DNA from: Agelas oroides
Taxonomy: Eukaryota; Porifera; Demospongiae; Agelasida; Agelasidae
Assembly (NCBI GenBank): GCA_949130485.1
Contig: OX422184.1
Coordinates: forward strand, 25,651,674-25,715,673
Length of the DNA stretch: 64,000 nt
Direction of reading: 5' to 3'
In this document: positions 1 through 10,120 of the stretch, one piece after another
Numbering within the stretch: position 1 is the first letter of the stretch
Layout: the number at the start of each line of letters is the position of its first letter
Notes under the pieces: generated by a model
The model's database searches: none
The model's input: the letters and a program-made list of their open reading frames with translations, nothing else
What the model was told of the DNA's origin: nothing
Translations under genes and position numbers: made by a program

Positions 1-152
1 CAGACACGCTATATAGAACTCTTGGCTGCTTGCATGCAATTTTACTTTTGTCCGTACGCGGCGCGCGGCTGTCGCATTAAATTATAATTTAAGACATACG
101 GAATACGTACGACAGATATATATACACATATATGAAAAATCGCAATTCAACT

Positions 153-193
153 CACTAGTGTGGGGCTTGCTCACGCTCGCCCCAATTATTTTC
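153..193. repeat. Dispersed motif GTGTGGGGCTYGCTCA...GCCCCA
   Basis: The motif gtgtggggctcgctcaggc followed by tcgcccca recurs at about 1418-1450, 33580-33612, 43132-43160, 56608-56636 and 57760-57788, and reversed near 55728-55745 and 56676-56698. It appears to be the end or junction of a palindromic non-autonomous element family. Flanks differ from copy to copy. Confidence 0.6.
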
Positions 194-915
194 TGTCGTA
201 CGTCGTTCCGTATGTTTTTGACGCTGTAATTTAACGTGATAGGCGCGGGCCGCATGCGCACCTATTGTACGAGTAATAGCAGTTGTGTTTTGGCAATGAC
301 ATTCGGGACAGGCTGCTGAAGCGTAGCACCTACTCAGTAAGTGTACAAGGGCTGAGGGCTAACAGTTGTGTAGAAATTTCAAAGGCTCATACAGCTTACC
401 GAACACAGTAGGCGGCAGAGATTTTGCTACATAGCTGATGCGTGGTGACTTCCCTCTACTATTCTCAAAGATGCCTCAAGTCTTGAAGAACTATGCCAGA
501 CTGTGTTCCGACTTAGCCTATAACTGCAACAACCAGAGTAGCTGCGTACGCTGGTAGGACAAACAGCTCTGTTGTGTGGTAGGTCTACTATCCCATGAAA
601 AGCTCTTCTCTGCAACCATGACAATTTTTCTAAGATATTGAGCACTTCTGTAGACAGTAGAGTTACAAACCTCGTTTAGCTACATGCCATGCATGAATGG
701 CCTGTGTGCTGTGATCTAATACTTCACTGGCAGTATAAAAGCCTTAGCTACATAGCAGTCAATGCTGTAGTGCATTGCTTGTTCACGCTCATCCCACAAT
801 GTTCTACATTCCCCTAGTAATAATATCATTTATCATACGTCTAACTCACGCTAATGTATGGGAGTCAATGGGGAAGCCTTGCAGCTGCACGCAGTTTATA
901 AAAAGCCATATTTTT

Positions 916-1006
916 TACTACAAGTCACGCGAGAATCCGTATCAGTACTGCAAGTCACGCGAGAATCCGTATCAGGTACTACAAGTCACGCGAGAATCCG
1001 TATCAG
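916..1006. repeat. Short tandem repeat, about 3 x 30 bp
   Basis: Three adjacent copies of a roughly 30-bp unit with core caagtcacgcgagaatccgt. Two overlapping open frames here are only translations of the repeat. Confidence 0.8.
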
Positions 1007-1087
1007 GGATGTATCCCGCAGCTCTTATCAAAGCTTATGCAAATTTATATGCGCATATGCGCCGTTGCCCTAACAACACCTTAAATT

Positions 1088-1120
1088 AACCCTAACCCAA
1101 CCCTAATAAACCCTACCCAA
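1088..1120 (-). repeat. Telomere-like (TTAGGG-type) tract
   Basis: Degenerate CCCTAA units on the plus strand, such as aaccctaacccaaccctaat. The animal telomere unit is TTAGGG, so this looks like a short interstitial telomeric tract; chance or a transposon-borne origin is possible. Confidence 0.45.
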
Positions 1121-1232
1121 CCAATAAGATTCGAGCTTTGAAACGAGCTGCGGTACTATAGGTATCAGGTACAAGTCACGTGCGCTGCATCTGAACGTGC
1201 AATGAAATCGAAGGTTCGTATGATAAAATCAT

Positions 1233-1375
1233 TATCACCACAGTACGAAGCTATACCGGAAAAAATATCACTCGTTTGTTGCCGTTGGCATTGTTACTCG
1301 TGCTGCGCACTCGTAACAATACAGACAGCAACAAACTCGTGATATTTTCCGGTATAGCTTTGTACTATGGTGATA
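1233..1375. mobile_element. Palindromic MITE-like element (143 bp)
   Basis: Left arm 1233-1282 (contains agctataccggaaaaaatat) pairs with right arm 1328-1375 (atattttccggtatagct). The centre gttactcgtgctgcgcactcg is itself partly palindromic. The whole could fold into one hairpin. No coding content. Confidence 0.75.
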
Positions 1376-1477
1376 CTTATATAATATATATACAGAGAAA
1401 ATCTCAAGTTTCACCGCTAGTGTGGGGCTCGCTCAGGCTCGCCCCAATAATATATGAAAATTCCACCGTTCGACTCG

Positions 1478-1957
1478 CTAGTGTGGGGCTCGCTCTATGG
1501 CACGCCGTTAGTAACAAAAATACAGGACTCTAGACATCACGTTCAAAACACTCAACGTCACGTTCAAAACACTCGTCACGTTCAAAACACTCAACGTCAT
1601 GTTCAAAACACTCGTCACGTCGAAAGATTTATCATCCCAAAAAAAAAACAACTTAGAAACAAATCAACATCCAATAAAAAATAAAAAAAAACAGAACGAA
1701 AGGAAGAACTGTATTCCCTGGCTAGCCTAACCCTAACCCTAACACTAACCCTAAACCACTCTTCCACTAGCCACTTCGAAGGACCGGTGCACTGAACTGT
1801 CTAATATACGAGTCCTGTATTTTCACTTAGTTTTTCTTGTTCAGGACGTGACGTTGATAAACCTTTCGACGTGACGTTGAGTGTTTTGAACGTGACGTCT
1901 AGAGTCCTGTATTTTTGTTACTAACGGCGTGCCTTACGCTTAGGCTCGCCCCAATTA
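1478..1957. mobile_element. Element with long inverted arms (about 480 bp)
   Basis: Arm 1497-1640 (ggcacgccgttagtaacaaa, then CACGTTCAAAACACT repeats) is inverted at 1845-1935 (tttgttactaacggcgtgcc). The outer ends carry the GTGTGGGGCTCGCT / TCGCCCCA motif. A 20-40-bp tandem repeat (1535-1621) and a CCCTAA tract (1727-1753) lie inside. Probably a non-autonomous DNA transposon. Confidence 0.65.
1727..1753 (-). repeat. Telomere-like (TTAGGG-type) tract
   Basis: cctaaccctaaccctaacac followed by taaccctaaacc, inside the loop of the inverted-arm element. Four near-perfect CCCTAA units. Confidence 0.5.
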
Positions 1958-1981
1958 TAGAACTATATATCCATAGTTTAC

Positions 1982-2035
1982 CTGTCTTGTCGTCTCTGTC
2001 CAGCCCTTTGTCCTCCATTACACACTCAGATACCA
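1982..2035 (-). CDS. Gene A linker exon (54 nt)
   Basis: Acceptor ctgtaccag and donor acag|gtaaac. Phase 1-1. Encodes VSECVMEDKGLDRDDKT after the split codon. It is a duplicate of the exon at 4371-4415: both contain DKGLDR-DKT, and flanking intron sequence is also shared. Confidence 0.65.
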
Positions 2036-5000
2036 CTGGTACAGCCTCTAGATGGAATGTACATGGCTACATTATACTTACACACGTAGAATCTCCCCTT
2101 CTACCACTACTCTATTATTTTGTCACTAACACAAACATTAGTGCAAGATTTCAGCACAACAGTACTGAAATATAGCTCTGAAGCCTCTGAGTTATCACAG
2201 CTATTTTATTCCACAGGTAAGACACATTTTTTCAGGAGAAAAGGCTACACACAGTTTTCAGCGTGTCAGTTAGGGCCCAAAGAATTGAGTCACTCATAGA
2301 ACAGCATTGCCAACTATTTTGCCTCACATTATCCACCGTGCACCTATTACAGTTGAGGCAAGGTACTCTAAAACATCTGCCTTACTGTATTACAATGGTC
2401 AATTTCTACCTGGGACATGTCTACATAGCATGAATAACCCCGCCCTTAACAGAAGTTCTGCACCACTGGTAACACGACTGATATACGCAATAGAACAATG
2501 GTCAATCTCTACCTGGGACGGCCACATAAGGCTAGGACAAAGATGGTCTGTCTTACTGTATTACCTTCCTTACCATTACTAGCATCTACTCTTCTCTTCT
2601 TCGCTGGACTACTTCCAGATGCTTCTGGTAATTCAGCAGCACCTAATAAAACACAGACATAGCCAGCATCACATGTTACGTTCATCATAGCATCACATGT
2701 TACATTTATCATAGCATCATGTTACGTTTATCATAGCATCACATGTTACGTTCATCATAGCATCACATGTTACGTTCATCATAGCATCACGTTACGTTCA
2801 TCATAGCATCACATGTTACATTTATCATAGCATCATGTTACGTTTATCATAGCATCACATGTTACGTTCATCATAGCATCACATGTTACGTTCATCATAG
2901 CATCACGTTACGTTTATCATAGCATCACATGTTACGTTCATCATAGCATCACGTTACGTTTATCATAGCATCACATGTTACATTTATCATAGCATCATGT
3001 TACGTTTATCATAGCATCACATGTTACGTTTATCATAGCATCACATGTTACGTTTATCATAGCATCACATCTTACGTTCATCATAGCATCACATGTTACG
3101 TTTATCATAGCATCACATCTTACGTTTATCATAGCATCACATGTTACGTTTATCATAGCATCACGTTACATTCTAGCGTATGTTAGCATCACGTTACATT
3201 CTAGCGTATGTTAGCATCACATGTTACATTCTAGCGTATGTTAGCATCACATGTTACATTCTAGCGTATGTTAGCATCACATGTTACATTCTAGCGTATG
3301 TTAGCATCACGTTACATTCTAGCGTATGTTAGCATCACATGTTACATTCTAGCGTATGTTAGCATCACATGTTACATTCTAGCGTATGTTAGCATCACAT
3401 GTTACATCCTAGCGTATGTTAGCATCACATGTTACATCCTAGCGTATGTTAGCATCACATGTTACATCCTAGCGTATGTTAGCATCACATGTTACATTCT
3501 AGCGTATGTTAGCATCACATGTTACATTCTAGCGTATGTTAGCATCACATGTTACATTCTAGCGTATGTTAGCATCACATGTTACATTCTAGCGTATGTT
3601 AGCATCACATGTTACATTCTAGCGTATGTTAGCATCACGTTACATTCTAGCGTATGTTAGCATCACATGTTACATTCTAGCGTATGTTAGCATCACGTTA
3701 CATTCTAGCGTATGTTAGCATCACATGTTACATTCTAGCGTATGTTAGCATCACATGTTACATTCTAGCGTATGTTAGCATCACATGTTACATCCTAGCG
3801 TATGTTAGCATCACATGTTACATCCTAGCGTATGTTAGCATCACATGTTACATCCTAGCGTATGTTAGCATCACGTTACATTCTAGCGTATGTTAGCATC
3901 ACATGTTACATTCTAGCGTATGTTAGCATCACATGTTACATTCTAGCGTATGTTAGCATCACATGTTACATTCTAGCGTATGTTAGCATCACATGTTACA
4001 TTCTAGCGTATGTTAGCATCATATGTTACATTCTAGCATATGTTAGCATCATATGTTACTGGAATGTTTCCAAATAGGTGAACTCAAAATATACATGGTA
4101 TTTCATTACAGTTTGGGATTCAATGCTTGTGTTATATCATGTATTATTTCATAACAACCTATAATTAGAACACCTACAGTATATTACCTGTATTACCTGC
4201 TCTTCTCTTCTTTGCTGGATTATTTTGAGATGACTTGGGTGTTTCAGCTGTACCTGTGAAGATGATAACATGGAAATACACATTACCTGATGTTATTCAC
4301 AGTTGATCCAGTAAAATTACCAGTATATGAAACTCAACTGGAAATATTGAACTATATATCCATAGTTTACCTGTCTTGTCGTGTCTGTCCAGCCCTTTGT
4401 CACTCTCTGATCCCACTGGTACAGCCCCTAGATGAATGTGTATGGCTGCATAATAGCAACTGATAGCATACTTACACATGCACACTATTGATGTAGCCCT
4501 CAACATAGAATCCCACCTATAACTATGCAGTCTAGCACTATTATTTGGTACATGAAGTGCAATTCATGAAGCTAAGTAGCTTAACAAGACCCCCTTTATG
4601 TTAAGTAGTAAAGAGGCTATGGCACACCTTTAGGCTGACATCATCACTCTGGAAAGGCAGGAAGAAGCGTACTAGTTTGTAGGTCATCATGAATTTGGCC
4701 AAGGCAGCCAGATGTGAAGCTTGTATTCAAACACAGGAAACAAACAGCCTGCAGTTTTCACTTGAGGTAGGAGTTCTACCTTCAAACAACTTAGAAGCTG
4801 GCTGATATGTCGGGGCTGAAAGTATTAATTAAGTGATAGAATAGAGCCGTTTTGAATTACTAGTCAGCTACAGTGTACAGCAAACACAGAATGTTTCAAA
4901 CAAGTAGAAACAGCCTACTTGGCCCCGACTAGCTATTCAGATACACTAGCAGGCCTGTAGGAAGCAAATTTGAAATGGTCCGGCCATATTACGACGCGAA

Positions 5001-6134
5001 GCGCGTACATAATACACACGCCCCCACCCCCAGTTCACCCTACTAGCAAATTACTATGCTCTCACTTTACACCATTTTGAAGCTGTTGTCGCTGAACCCT
5101 AAATAATTTGGCTGTATGCGGCAGTTACACCTGTGAACGAGGTATTACTGTCTGCAAATTTTCTTGTCTTCGTTGCCGTAATGGTGTTACCCGATCGCTT
5201 GAAAATTTTATCACAGCGCTAATATTTCCTAGGAGATTTTATCTCCAAGCCGAGGTCCCTAGTACAGTAATCTTGGAGCAAGAATTGGACAAAATGCCCA
5301 TCAAAACTTATACAGTATTTTCTGCGCGGTTGGTTGGCCGAACATTGGTCTGGCGGCCACCGGACCTGCCGGACCTGCTCCTACGGCCCTAGCTACAGAC
5401 TATTAAACAAAGGCCCAGATGACCAGTGACCCCACACACTGACATGCAGCTACTGTGGTTACACAGGAGGCATGGGTTAGCTTCACACACCATCAGCTAG
5501 CATAGGAATTTCTGCCATATACTGGTATGAGCAGTCTAGCTTGTCATTCATTCACGGCCCAGAACCAAACTTTACATTCTGCCGTCTGTGACTTGCAGCC
5601 TGTCACATGGCTGTTAGACTCATAGCACAGACACTCTGAGTCTTTCATGCAAATGCTCTCACTGTGATAAGCTGTAGTACACTCTTCATGAAATGTTTGA
5701 ATGCACTCATTTAAAATTGGTTCAGTCCAAGCAAGCAACCGTACACACACGTGCGCAATGCAGTCATGCAGTAGTCATTGCAACAGATGGACCCTCACCA
5801 ACCATCTTTGTCTTTACTGACTGCTAGTGCTAGTGCTTACTCTCATGTGTGTCCTTCCTTAGGCAGTACTTTCTCTCCAGATCACTGGCCAACTGACTTT
5901 TCCCCACACTCCTGAGAGCATCTGTAAGAGTCTTCCAGCTGGGATTGTCAGTACTGTTCAACCAAGTCTTGAGCATCTCCCGGAGCTGGCGCTTAGGGTC
6001 AGAGAAATTAATGATGATCCAGTCCAGTGTCCCAGTCCTCACTCTGAGCAGGATCCCCAGGGGATACCACTTTGAATGCACATCCCGAAGCTCCTCTAAC
6101 AGAAGACCAAGGTCATCCAAGGTCAGTATGTTCC
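1982..6134 (-). CDS. Partial Death-domain gene with phase 1-1 linker exons (gene A)
   Basis: Five exons on the minus strand, 6134-5841, 4415-4371, 4253-4197, 2642-2574 and 2035-1982, each with an AG acceptor and GT donor and each starting and ending in phase 1, so they join in any order without breaking the frame. The first encodes a Death domain; the others are short, hydrophilic linkers. Start and end of the gene were not found: the 5' part should lie between about 6.2 and 13.3 kb and the 3' part beyond the left edge. The Death exon is closely related to those at 23.8-24.1 and 32.8-33.1 kb, so this is a paralogue or duplicate of the kinase gene's 5' region. Function is inferred as death-fold protein interaction only. 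Whether all five belong to one transcript is not shown. Confidence 0.6.
2574..2642 (-). CDS. Gene A linker exon with KKRR motif (69 nt)
   Basis: Acceptor tgtgttttattag and donor taatg|gtaagg, phase 1-1. Encodes AAELPEASGSSPAKKRRV and a few more residues. PAKKRR fits a monopartite nuclear-localisation pattern, and the motif is conserved in the exon at 4197-4253. The acceptor lies only about 20 bp from a long minisatellite. Confidence 0.65.
2663..3165. repeat. Minisatellite, 22-24-bp unit
   Basis: About 21 copies of a unit with core tagcatcacatgttacgtt, ending in catca or tatca; shorter units lack the AT of ACATG. It lies in the intron between gene A exons 2574-2642 and 4197-4253. Confidence 0.9.
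3166..4065. repeat. Minisatellite, 28-30-bp unit
   Basis: About 30 copies of a related unit, core catgttacattctagcgtat, with variants: long (acatgtt), short (acgtt) and C-type (acatcc). The order short-long-long-C-C-C recurs about 388 bp apart (from about 3302 and 3690), a higher-order duplication. The 30-bp unit reads as an open 10-residue repeat (YILAYVSITC), which explains the long plus-strand frames here. Confidence 0.92.
4197..4253 (-). CDS. Gene A linker exon with KKRR motif (57 nt)
   Basis: Acceptor ttatcatcttcacag and donor agcag|gtaata, phase 1-1. Encodes TAETPKSSQNNPAKKRRA. The NPAKKRR end matches the SPAKKRR end of the exon at 2574-2642, pointing to exon duplication followed by divergence of the acidic half. 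Confidence 0.65.
4371..4415 (-). CDS. Gene A linker exon (45 nt)
   Basis: Acceptor gctgtaccag and donor gacag|gtaaac, phase 1-1. Encodes GSESDKGLDRHDKT. Duplicate of the exon at 1982-2035. Confidence 0.65.
4620..4950. repeat. Dispersed intronic repeat, copy 1
   Basis: Matches 21330-21600 closely (shared core atcatcactctggaaaggca). In both places it lies upstream, on the minus strand, of a short exon of the death-fold genes, consistent with an intron duplicated together with the gene. Confidence 0.75.
4951..5540. other. Intron/intergenic, no exon seen
   Basis: No supported exon. The segment 4976-5395 begins with ggtccggccatatt and ends with ggccaccggacctgccggac, a loose inverted relation that suggests a degenerate transposon. 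Confidence 0.35.
5841..6134 (-). CDS. Death-domain exon, cassette A
   Basis: The acceptor is gatctcccag at 6135; the donor is catgaga|gtaagc at 5841; phase 1-1. The 98-residue exon carries the Death-domain pattern: LGLLLEELRDV, KWYPLGILLRV, LREMLKTWLNST, PSWKTLTDALRS and a C-terminal basic helix. Beyond the donor the frame hits a stop six bases later, but this is intron, because the same GTAAGC donor is kept in all three copies. Death domains are six-helix homotypic interaction modules; partners are unknown here. It is about 60-70 percent similar by eye to cassettes B and C. Confidence 0.75.
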
Positions 6135-6379
6135 CTGGGAGATCAGGAGCGGAAGGAGGACTGCATTGACTCTCTTAAATGAAAGGACAAAAGTGCATAA
6201 ATGATTAACAACCAGCTAGGCTTGCAAAAGATAACATCACTTTCTGGTTCCAATGCTGTATACACTCTTTGTTTAGTATTCTTCTAACAGGCTGTGGAAA
6301 AAAAAAATGATCTACAAAAGCATAGCCATTTCAGCACTGTAGAGCTACTGTTGTAAGAGGTGTGTACAAACAACCAACG

Positions 6380-6480
6380 GCATAGGAATAAGGGGGGGGG
6401 GGGGGGGGGGAGGGGGGCTGAAGCCCCCCCTTCACAACTACTGAGGAGGCTTAGCCCCCCCTCCTTCACTGTATTTATAT
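6380..6480. repeat. Poly-G tract and GGGGGCT/AGCCCCC hairpin
   Basis: A run of about 20 G followed by aggggggctgaagccccccc and ttagccccccctccttcact. Similar G/C runs near 10440-10485 and 29925-29962 mark ends of dispersed elements. Confidence 0.6.
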
Positions 6481-6508
6481 AGGTGCTCGGATAAGTAGCG
6501 GTACTCAC

Positions 6509-6667
6509 CATTTTATGTGCCACGCACTCTTTGTACAGCAACAGGTTGCAAATAAAGCAATTATTGTCTTTTGAACCATGCCTGTATCCAATTCCATGCT
6601 GGAGAAGAGCGCATCCAAAGGCAAGTTTTTCACTAATTAGTGAGCGTGGTTTTAAAAATTTCGCCAT
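6509..6667 (-). CDS. Repeat-borne first exon, 53 codons (MAKF type)
   Basis: Open from ATG at 6667 to a donor aaaatg|gtgagtacc at 6509, ending in phase 0. The product begins MAKFLKPRSLISEKLAFGCA and contains CFICNLLLYKEC. I do not recognise the family. A second, decayed copy lies on the plus strand at 8613-8775, so this belongs to a mobile or repeated unit rather than a single host gene. No following exon was found. Confidence 0.4.
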
Positions 6668-8246
6668 GCACTTTGCGCGTTATATTTTACCAACACTTAG
6701 CCACCCTACTAAATACCCTTTTCTCCGCCAACAGCTGAAACTTAATTATAAACACGATTGAATGCCAATGTCAACAAGAAAATCTCCAATTATACGGCGG
6801 ACGATGAAATTTTTCAATATCTCCAAAATAATTATTGTCAATAATTTAAAATAAATTTTCTGAAGTAGTCTCGTTCCCAGACTCTCACAGAAAAACTGAA
6901 AGGTGGGTCTGGTAAACAGGGTGGGATGGAAGTGTACACTGCAGAATATGAGAATTCCAATGATTGCTGCGCCTTCTGTAGCCAATTAGAGCTTTCTGCT
7001 GAACCAGACACTCGCAGAAGCATTCTAATCTTTCCCACTTGCAGTGTTCACAGCTTCCTAAAACAAAGGAAAATGTGAAGACGGTTTCTGGTGCTTAGCA
7101 TTTCTAAACACATCAGAATGCTAATGAAATGCCAATCAGAAGTGTGCCTGCATACCTGGTGCAGTGTGCACTTCCACCTCAGCCCATTTACCAGACCTTC
7201 CTCTTCAATTCTTCTGTCTCCAGACTGGGTCTGGTTCCAAGACTAGCTCAGAAGTTGGATTCCAGGTTTGTCAACCTTGAATAACACACGTTGCGTGCCA
7301 CTGCTAAATAGTTTGCTGTAACATTCACCACGTTACTACAGTCTCTGCATCGTTTTTCGAGGATAGATAGACCTACACAGGACAGCTTTCTTTTGCTTTC
7401 GCTTCCAGAGGCTCAAAGTAGCTACTATTCTCCATTGCTCGAACTACTTCTTGCCAACCAGGGGGTGTAACTCACACGTGCGCGAGAGGTGTAAATTGGT
7501 TAAACGTTCTCACCGAAAGTATCTTATACTAACGTATGTGGTTATGACCTGAAGCTACCTCCCTCTGAAACATTTTAGAACCTACTTCCAGCCATTGTGA
7601 GGTCCCTGAGAAGTCCTGCAGTTCACCTCTAAATTCGGGGGGCGGCCGAGGACAAAAACTTTGACCTTGTTATTTAGGGTTGGTCTCGTTCCCGGACCAC
7701 ATTGTTCGCACCCGCCGGAAAACGTAGTCTGGGTACGAGACTAGTTTGCCCTCACTTTTCGTCCACTCAGCTTTTTCCGCTGAAGAGTCTGGGAGCCAAA
7801 CTAGCTAGATTTGGGCTTGAATAGCCTACAATGGTTTCAAGTTTGCTGCACAAGTTTCAGTTGTTGTTTTTTCTCTCAAAATTGTTTTGCACACTGTTCC
7901 ACTCTCCCTAAGGAGGTGCATAAATACTTTCAAATGCAGCGTTTCCTGTTACAAATTTATCTGCCTACTTAAAGAGTGCCATTGATTGTTCATGCATTAT
8001 AAACTGCACTACAATTGCCTCAACCTAACATTTCTTGTTATACATATAACATCATAGGTGAACACAACTAATTCAACTCATTCCCATCAAAATAAAGTTA
8101 TCAGAGAGTCGGTAGACTCTCTATGTAGGGATGGCGCCGACGCGCAATATATGCAATACTTAAGCAAAAGCCGTATAAATTCATCACAAACACGCTAAAA
8201 GCTTATTTAAGCGCCCAGGATTCTTCTTTGAGATGCCTTGTGGGAT

Positions 8247-8420
8247 CAAGAACAAAGAACGGCCCCTCGGTGAAATCAAGTGGGCGTGGCACCGGAAGAC
8301 GTGTGAGTGGGCGGGGCCGTGCGGTAATTTACACACGTGGGTGGGGCCCAGTTTCCTCCGCGCGTGTAGTTACTCGCTGTGCAATCAGCGACGAACGCGC
8401 GTACGCGCGCAGATGCCTGG
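8247..8420. repeat. GC-rich repeat block, forward copy
   Basis: Contains gggcgtggcaccggaag and gggtggggcccagtttcct and is inverted at 10483-10665. CpG-rich compared with its surroundings. The open frames on both strands are long only because of base composition. A promoter role is possible but unproven. Confidence 0.6.
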
Positions 8421-8490
8421 AAACAAGGCTGAATGGGGCTGTCCTTGTACGCACGACACGGGTGGAGCTGGACCTTGTAAAGCACGAAAG

Positions 8491-8512
8491 GGTTAGGGTT
8501 AGGGTTTGGCGA
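8491..8512 (+). repeat. Telomere-like TTAGGG tract
   Basis: gggttagggttagggttt: three units on the plus strand, inside the transposon complex. Confidence 0.55.
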
Positions 8513-8544
8513 GAATCCTATTTAGCCTTGTTTCTAGGCCTCTG

Positions 8545-8812
8545 CGCAGTGGCGTATAGGAAAAGGTATTTAGTAGGGGGGGCTAAGTGTTGGTGAAAGA
8601 TACCGCTCGCGATACGCGCGGCGAAATTTTTAAACCACGCCCACTAATTAGTGAAAAACTCGTCTTTGGATGCGCTCTCTTCTTCAACGTGGAATCGGAT
8701 ACCGGCTTGATTCAAAAGACGATAATCGCTTCATTTGCAACCTGTTGCTGTACAAAGAGTACGGAGCACATAAATTGGCGAGTACCGGTATATACTTATC
8801 CTAGTACCTATA
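8545..8812 (+). pseudogene. Decayed MAKF-type first-exon unit
   Basis: Homologous over about 250 bp to the reverse complement of 6485-6730, including gggtatttagta / ggtatttagta, ctaattagtgaaaaact and cctgttgctgtacaaagagt. The initiator ATG is replaced (gcggcgaaa), one A is lost from the TTTTTAAAACC run so the frame breaks, and the donor is GC instead of GT. Non-functional copy. Confidence 0.6.
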
Positions 8813-8814
8813 TA

Positions 8815-9470
8815 AACAAGACTTACAAAACATTAAAAATGTAAAAAGATGTAGGGATGGCATGCCTAAAAGTAGGCAAACAAGGGTAGGGATAATGCAT
8901 GAAAGGAAAGGTCAACATATTAGCAAAGCCCCATCCCTACATCTTTTTCACACTACAGTTAATAGACAGTGCATGGTGTCTTCCTAAAACATACCACAAG
9001 TTCACAACCTTCACTGGCAGTTCATGGCTGTAGCCTCATTCTCAGGCCACTTCCTCCTCCCACGTGGTCTGGGAACGAGGCTAGTATGACCTTCTTGGTA
9101 GCATTATGTTATATGGAACCTCTTCAACAACTTAAGCAGTTAGTTGGAGTAGACTGCAGACTAGCCTCGTCCCCAGGCCTGTTTGACCTTGGAACGAGGC
9201 TAACTGCAGACTTGTGATACTGTCTTTAAAGTATATGGCATGGTTTTAGCCTCATCCCCAGGCCCTTTTCTTCTCCCACATGCCGGCTCATAACGAGGCT
9301 AATATGATCTAGCAGCATAGCATCAGCTGTAGTGTGAAAAAGATGTAGGGATGGGGCTTTGCTAATATGTTGACCTTTCCTTTCATGCATTATCCCTACC
9401 CTTGTTTGCCTACTTTTTGGCATGCCATCCCTACATCTTTTTACATTTTTAATGTTTTTTAAGTCTTGTT
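8815..9470. mobile_element. Long-arm MITE, copy 1
   Basis: Terminal inverted arms of about 140 bp (8815-8957 and 9328-9470), starting aacaagact and containing aaaaagatgtagggatgg twice per arm. The core carries several TAGCCTCRTTCYCAGGC-type palindromes. Same family as 11485-12065 and 21848-22541. Confidence 0.8.
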
Positions 9471-9901
9471 TCTGTACTTTTTTGATGTTAATCTCAGTTA
9501 GTTAGACCTAAGAAGAATATTTCAAGTGTAACCACAACACCAGGACTTTTGAAACGGCACAGTTCACAGCTTAGTAGTGGTTCCAGGCATGTAATAATTC
9601 TGTGTAATATAGCCAGCTAGAACCTGATGAAGGGACAACCACTCTCCCTACCAAACTTTGTGAAACAACATGATTCAGTTGTCATGACGACTGACCAGCT
9701 GCAGCACAGAAAACTATCATACTGACAACTGACCATCCTAGCTTTACAGTTCACTAAAGCTGTGAGTAGGCTATTTTTTAGTGTAGCTACAAGTAGGTAG
9801 CGCCTTACCTACGTGGTGTTCATAAGCCTTGCCATATGCCGCGGGGGGGAAAGACCGTGCCAGCCACGCGTACTGCCCGCTGACCATTTCGCTTGTGTAC
9901 T

Positions 9902-9951
9902 AGTCTCGCTTCCAGACCAATGACCGTGGTCTTTGGTCTGGGAACGAGACT
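9902..9951. repeat. 50-bp palindrome upstream of the repeat-borne exon
   Basis: agtctcgcttccagaccaat pairs with attggtctgg-type sequence ending ggaacgagact. It lies about 70 bp before the ATG at 10022. The other two copies (11001-11050 and 23260-23309) keep it at the same distance. Confidence 0.8.
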
Positions 9952-10021
9952 TCGTGTACGCATGCGTACAAAATTAGAAAATGGCGTCTAAGCAACGGAC
10001 AGCAGCCTCAGACTGTTGTGA

Positions 10022-10120
10022 ATGGCTTTTGTTGACCAGGCTGAATTTGAAGCTATGAAGACGCCGAGTGGTTGGGAAGCTGCGGGCTGTGATGAGCATC
10101 TGTTTCGTGCTAAAATCAAG
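10022..10120 (+). CDS. Repeat-borne 33-codon first exon, copy 1
   Basis: ATG to atcaag|gtgagtgctt, phase 0. The peptide begins MAFVDQAEFEAMK and ends FRAKIK. Two other copies (10831-10929 minus and 23381-23479 plus) have exactly the same length, no stop and the same donor. Among the copies about ten of 33 residues differ and most changes are replacements, so selection since duplication looks weak. An upstream ATG at 9980 opens a longer frame only in this copy. Family unknown. Confidence 0.45.

Larger units (their letters stand above)
1..1230. other. No gene seen; repeat-rich flank
   Basis: I find no convincing exon here. Short open frames on both strands lack splice or domain support. The stretch holds one copy of the GTGTGGGGCTYGCTC repeat motif, a short tandem repeat and a telomere-like tract listed separately. 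The segment near 480-560 resembles 32690-32770 and so is dispersed repeat. Confidence 0.5.
5690..8096. repeat. Segmental duplication copy A, left part
   Basis: Shares ordered blocks with copy B (23786-25435) and copy C (32680-37200): the Death exon, a block starting ttgcaaaagataacatcact, a block with gaaaatctccaattatac, and a block with ctggaagctatctc-like and ccagccattgtgaggtccct sequence. Copy A resumes at 12066 after a transposon complex. Confidence 0.8.

Noticed and set aside
2663-4065. CRISPR-like array
   Set aside because: Units are contiguous with no unique spacers, and the context is a spliced eukaryotic gene.
3298-4077. Long plus-strand open frames with a 10-residue repeat
   Set aside because: They are the translation of a 30-bp minisatellite inside an intron; unit variants of 28 bp break the frame repeatedly.
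5824-5840. Stop codon ending the cassette A Death domain
   Set aside because: It follows a conserved catgaga|gtaagc donor that gives a phase-1 end matching the next exons, so it is intronic.
8233-8496. GC-rich frame with many Cys and Trp
   Set aside because: The inverted copy at 10483-10684 keeps neither start nor a consistent frame, and several frames are open because of base composition.
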